Source: Saccharothrix luteola (GTDB lineage Bacteria; Actinomycetota; Actinomycetes; Mycobacteriales; Pseudonocardiaceae). From it: a stretch of 64,000 bases of DNA. The stretch is from NCBI RefSeq assembly GCF_020859565.1, contig NZ_JAJHUO010000008.1, forward strand, positions 1-64,000, written 5' to 3'. This document shows, one piece after another, positions 61,210 through 64,000 of the stretch; position 1 is the stretch's first letter, and each line of letters begins with the position of its first letter. The position numbers and the translations under genes are program-made. Below the pieces are notes generated by a model. That model saw only the letters and a program-made list of their open reading frames with translations. It did no database searches and was not told the origin of the DNA.

Positions 61210-62861
61210 GCTTGCGGACCGTCTCGCTGCGCCGACGGGTCACGTTGTCCGCGATCGGCGTGCTCGGCGTCGTGCTGATCGGGGTCGTGTTGCTGGTGGA
61301 CGCGCTGTTCGCGGCGCAGTCCAAGCGGGACGTCGACACCGCGCTGCTGGAGAAGGCGCGGGTGGCGCAGCAGCTGGTCAAGCAGCGGGTGCGCGGGGCG
61401 GAACTGGTGGACCGGCTGGAAGGCCGGGGCGTGGAGGTCCGGCTGGTCATGCCGGACGGGACGGTGTTCGGGAACGCGCCGGACGAGGAGGTGGCGAACG
61501 AAGTCAGTCGGCAGTTGCTCGACGGGTCGAAGATCACGGTGTACGCCGAGTCGTCGGTGATCACGGCGGCGCAGACCAGGCTGCGGCGGTTGTTGCTGCT
61601 GGCCGGGGTGAGTGCGCTGGCCGTGACGGCGGGGGCGATGGTGCTCGTGGTCCGGCGGGCGTTGGCGCCGTTGGACGCGATGACCACGCTGGCCCGGTCG
61701 ATCGCGCGCGGCAACCGCGGGTACCGGCTCAACCCGTCGCGGGCGGACAACGAACTCGGCCGGACGGCCGCCGCGTTCGACGACATGCTGGACTCGTTGG
61801 AGGGATCGGAGGAGCGGACGAAACGGTTCGTGGCCGACGCGGCGCACGAGCTGAGGACACCCATCGCGGGCGTGCAGGCGGTAGCGGAAGCCCTGATGCA
61901 GACCGCCAGTGCCGAGGAGCGGGAGCGGTTGAACCTGCTGCTCGTGCGCGAGTCGCGGCGGGCGGGGCGGCTGGTCGACGACCTGCTGGCGTTGGCGCGC
62001 ATCGAGGCCGGCCTCGAACTGCACCGGGAGCGGGTCGACCTGCTCGCCCTGGCCGAGGCCGAGGTGGGGCGGACGCAGTTGCTCGCGCCGGACTTCGACA
62101 TCGCCGCCGACGGCGAGTCGGCGTTCGTCTCGGGCGACCCACAACGGTTGGCGCAGGTGTTGGCGAACCTGGCCGACAACGCCCGCCAGGCCACCGGCCC
62201 GTCGGGTCGGGTGCGGCTGCGCGTGTCCAGGGTGGGGAGCTTCGCGCGGTTGGTCGTGTCCGACAACGGTCCGGGCGTGCCGCCCGAGGACAGGGAACGC
62301 ATCTTCGACCGGCTGGTGCGGCTGGACGAGGCGAGGGACCAGCGCTCCGGCGGATCGGGCCTCGGGCTGCCGATCGCCCGCGGTGTCGTGCGCGCGCACG
62401 GCGGCGAGCTCTCCTGCATCACCCTCGGCAACAACAGCAATGACGGCAACGACAGCCACCACGGCAACGACTCGCGGGAGGCAGAAGTCCACAACCCACA
62501 CAACCCCCCACTTTCGCCGGATCGATCAGGCCCGAGCCCCAGCCGCCCGCCGGCCGCACACGTGCGGGACGCGGGTATCGCACGGCCCGCGCCGGTCGCG
62601 CCGGTGGCTGGTGCCGGCCGCCCCACCACCGACCCGCAGGACAGCGGGCAGCCCGACCCGATCGCCAATCCGCAAGGCCTCCTGGGGCGGGGCGCGGTCG
62701 CCGATGCACAGGACGACGTGGCGCGCGGAGCGGTCGCCGATCCAGATGGCCTCGTGCCGTCCGGCGGGGTCGCTCATGTGGGCGGTGCGCGAGGCCCGCG
62801 TGGTGAGGGGATCGGGTCGGTTGGGGCCGCGTTCGAGGTGCGGATTCCGTTGGCCGAATGA
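61206..62861 (+). CDS. Sensor histidine kinase with repeat insertion in the ATPase domain
   Basis: A 551-residue kinase partner of the upstream regulator. Two helices (about 14-36 and 134-153) flank an extracytoplasmic sensor of about 95 residues; HAMP follows, then the H-box FVADAAHELRTPIAGVQAVA, the N-box LANLADNARQATG, and G-boxes SDNGPGVPPEDRERIFD and GGSGLGLPIARG. After GGELSCITLG the ATPase domain is interrupted by about 130 low-complexity residues before the last strand GAAFEVRIPLAE resumes. The insert holds a 36-bp tandem repeat. It is in frame, so the enzyme may still fold; activity is uncertain. Confidence 0.88.
   Translation: MSLRTVSLRRRVTLSAIGVLGVVLIGVVLLVDALFAAQSKRDVDTALLEKARVAQQLVKQRVRGAELVDRLEGRGVEVRLVMPDGTVFGNAPDEEVANEVSRQLLDGSKITVYAESSVITAAQTRLRRLLLLAGVSALAVTAGAMVLVVRRALAPLDAMTTLARSIARGNRGYRLNPSRADNELGRTAAAFDDMLDSLEGSEERTKRFVADAAHELRTPIAGVQAVAEALMQTASAEERERLNLLLVRESRRAGRLVDDLLALARIEAGLELHRERVDLLALAEAEVGRTQLLAPDFDIAADGESAFVSGDPQRLAQVLANLADNARQATGPSGRVRLRVSRVGSFARLVVSDNGPGVPPEDRERIFDRLVRLDEARDQRSGGSGLGLPIARGVVRAHGGELSCITLGNNSNDGNDSHHGNDSREAEVHNPHNPPLSPDRSGPSPSRPPAAHVRDAGIARPAPVAPVAGAGRPTTDPQDSGQPDPIANPQGLLGRGAVADAQDDVARGAVADPDGLVPSGGVAHVGGARGPRGEGIGSVGAAFEVRIPLAE
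62619..62798 (+). repeat. 36-bp imperfect tandem repeat inside the kinase gene
   Basis: Five units of 36 bases: 62619, 62655, 62691, 62727 and 62763, each 36 long, with the core GCGGTCGCCGATSCRSADG best kept in units 3 and 4. They encode 12-residue repeats such as AVADAQDDVARG and AVADPDGLVPSG. The repeats form the second half of the insertion in the ATPase domain. Confidence 0.75.
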
Positions 62862-62898
62862 GGGTGTGGGTGCCCGGTGAGGGTGTGCCGAGGGCTGG

Positions 62899-63966
62899 CT
62901 AGGCGTCCCTCGGCGGGGTGACCTTCTTGACGTAGAGGAGGCGGTCGCCGGCTTCCACCGCGTCGGCTTCCGGGGCGTCCACCCGGTACAGGGTGCCGTC
63001 GCGCACCACGCCCAGCACTATGTCCGGCAGGTGGCGCGGCGAGCCGCCGATCTCCGAGGGCTCCACGTCGCGTTCCGCGATCGCCAGGCCCGCGTCCGGG
63101 GTCAGCAGGTCCTCCACCATGTCCACCACGGACGGGGTGGCGGTGGCCATGCCCAGCAGCCTGCCCGCGGTCTCGCTGGAGACCACGACCGAGTCCGCGC
63201 CGGACTGGCGGAGCAGGTGTTCGTTCTCGCGCTCCCGGACCGAGGCGACGATCTGCGCCTTCGGGGCCAGCTCGCGCGCGGTGAGGGTGACCAGGACGGC
63301 GGTGTCGTCGCGGTTCGCGGCGACCACCACGGCACGTGCGCGGGGGACGCCCGCGACCCGCAGGACGTCGTTGCTGGTGCCGGAGCCGTGGACGGTGACG
63401 AGACCGATCGCGGACGCGGCGTCCAAGGCCTCCTGGGTGGTGTCGACCACGACGATCGAGCCCGGCTCGGCGCCGTCGCCCATGAGGGCGCTGACGGCGG
63501 ACCGGCCTTTCGTGCCGTACCCGATGACGACCACGTGGTCCCGCACCTTGGTCCTCCACTTCTGGATGCGCAGCGCCTGCCGCGAACGCTCGGTGAGCAC
63601 TTCGAGGGTCGTACCGACCAGGACGATCAGGAAGAGCACCCGCAAGGGGGTGATCACCAGGACGTTGACCAGCCGCGCCGACGAACTGGCGGGGGTGATG
63701 TCACCGTATCCGGTGGTGGAGAGCGACACCGTCGCGTAGTACACCGAGTCCAGGAAGGACAGTCCGTCCTCGTTGACGTCGCGGTAGCCGTCGCGGTCGA
63801 AGTAGACGATCAGCACGGCCGCCATGAGCGCGGTCAGAGCGCCGATCACCCGCTTCATGATCGCGCGGACCGGGCTCTGCACCGTGTCCGGCATCCTGAT
63901 CACGCCGACGAGCGAGTGGCCGGGCCGGTCGGCCAGCGGTTCGCCCGGGCTGGTGCGGCGGATCAT
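62899..63966 (-). CDS. Potassium channel with TrkA-N (RCK) domains
   Basis: A 355-residue two-helix potassium channel. The first helix is VIGALTALMAAVLIVYF, the pore with selectivity filter is TVSLSTTGYGDITPA, and the second helix is VITPLRVLFLIVLVG. A cytoplasmic TrkA-N domain (VVVIGYGTKGRSAVSALMGD) binds NAD/ATP-type ligands, and a TrkA-C domain ends the protein (VVRDGTLYRVDAPEADAVEA, DRLLYVKK). Start ATG 63966 has GGAGAGG upstream. It lies 37 bases from the convergent kinase stop. It is expected to act in K+ homeostasis. Confidence 0.92.
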   Translation of the reverse strand: MIRRTSPGEPLADRPGHSLVGVIRMPDTVQSPVRAIMKRVIGALTALMAAVLIVYFDRDGYRDVNEDGLSFLDSVYYATVSLSTTGYGDITPASSSARLVNVLVITPLRVLFLIVLVGTTLEVLTERSRQALRIQKWRTKVRDHVVVIGYGTKGRSAVSALMGDGAEPGSIVVVDTTQEALDAASAIGLVTVHGSGTSNDVLRVAGVPRARAVVVAANRDDTAVLVTLTARELAPKAQIVASVRERENEHLLRQSGADSVVVSSETAGRLLGMATATPSVVDMVEDLLTPDAGLAIAERDVEPSEIGGSPRHLPDIVLGVVRDGTLYRVDAPEADAVEAGDRLLYVKKVTPPRDA

Positions 63967-64000
63967 GACAACCTCTCCGGCAGTAGTCGCCACAACCGGG

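Noticed and set aside
62619..62798. 36-bp repeats considered as a CRISPR array
   Set aside because: The units are directly abutting with no spacers, are degenerate, and are in frame within the kinase gene.
1..64000. tRNA genes and CRISPR arrays
   Set aside because: I looked for T-loop-like GGTTCGAATCC patterns and spaced repeats and found none convincing; reading by eye may miss some.

Overview
The window is a high-GC actinobacterial chromosome segment. Several things point to the Pseudonocardiales (Saccharothrix/Lentzea/Actinosynnema-like), by inference and not by database search: GTG/TTG starts, GTGA stop-start overlaps, cofactor F420 enzymes, an actinobacterial-type RNase P RNA, and a block syntenic with M. 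tuberculosis Rv2228c-Rv2236c.

Region 1 (1-19 kb) is an accessory redox/biosynthetic region. It opens with the 5' end of FO synthase (fbiC, cut by the window edge) and closes with F420-dependent glucose-6-phosphate dehydrogenase (fgd). Together they cover synthesis and reduction of F420. Between them lie three luciferase-like F420/flavin oxidoreductases, two berberine-bridge-type FAD oxidases (one Tat-exported, one cytosolic), an HpaB-type flavin hydroxylase, a NodU/CmcH O-carbamoyltransferase, an amidase, SDR and NmrA reductases, a SnoaL-like protein, a redoxin and a SigX5-type ECF sigma factor. No PKS or NRPS gene is present. The substrate is unknown; a carbamoylated, oxidised small aromatic is the simplest inference. 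A small gene here is frameshifted in a suspicious G/C homopolymer tract.

Region 2 (19-30 kb) carries an RNB-domain ribonuclease and a compact minus-strand operon resembling a type IV secretion core: pilin-size membrane peptide, VirB3-like protein, VirB4-like ATPase, TrbL/VirB6-like polytopic protein, VirB8-like protein and an NlpC/P60 wall hydrolase. There is no relaxase or coupling protein. A ribbon-helix-helix-like protein is divergently encoded, and rnpB (RNase P RNA) follows.

Region 3 (30-41.5 kb) is conserved housekeeping: FMN reductase, RNase HI-phosphatase fusion, zinc-ribbon protein, Nif3-like protein, CobC-like aminotransferase, polyprenyl diphosphate synthase, PtpA-like phosphatase, SURF1 and CobD/CbiB. 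A deletion derivative of a TnpB gene sits inside the operon, between nif3 and the zinc-ribbon gene. A 433-bp nested foldback repeat lies after the phosphatase.

Region 4 (41.5-48.4 kb) is a type III Wadjet-like SMC operon with jetA, jetB and jetC but no jetD nuclease subunit. The jetC stop codon overlaps the stop of a convergent MerR gene, so there is no room for jetD.

Region 5 (48.4-64 kb) holds a MerR/Old Yellow Enzyme pair, a ROK regulator, NudC, an M16 peptidase pair, a DUF2207 membrane protein, two YpfJ-like zinc peptidases, a two-component system whose kinase carries an inserted 36-bp tandem repeat, and a TrkA-N potassium channel. Two near-identical orphan LexA-box promoters lie in gaps of this region.
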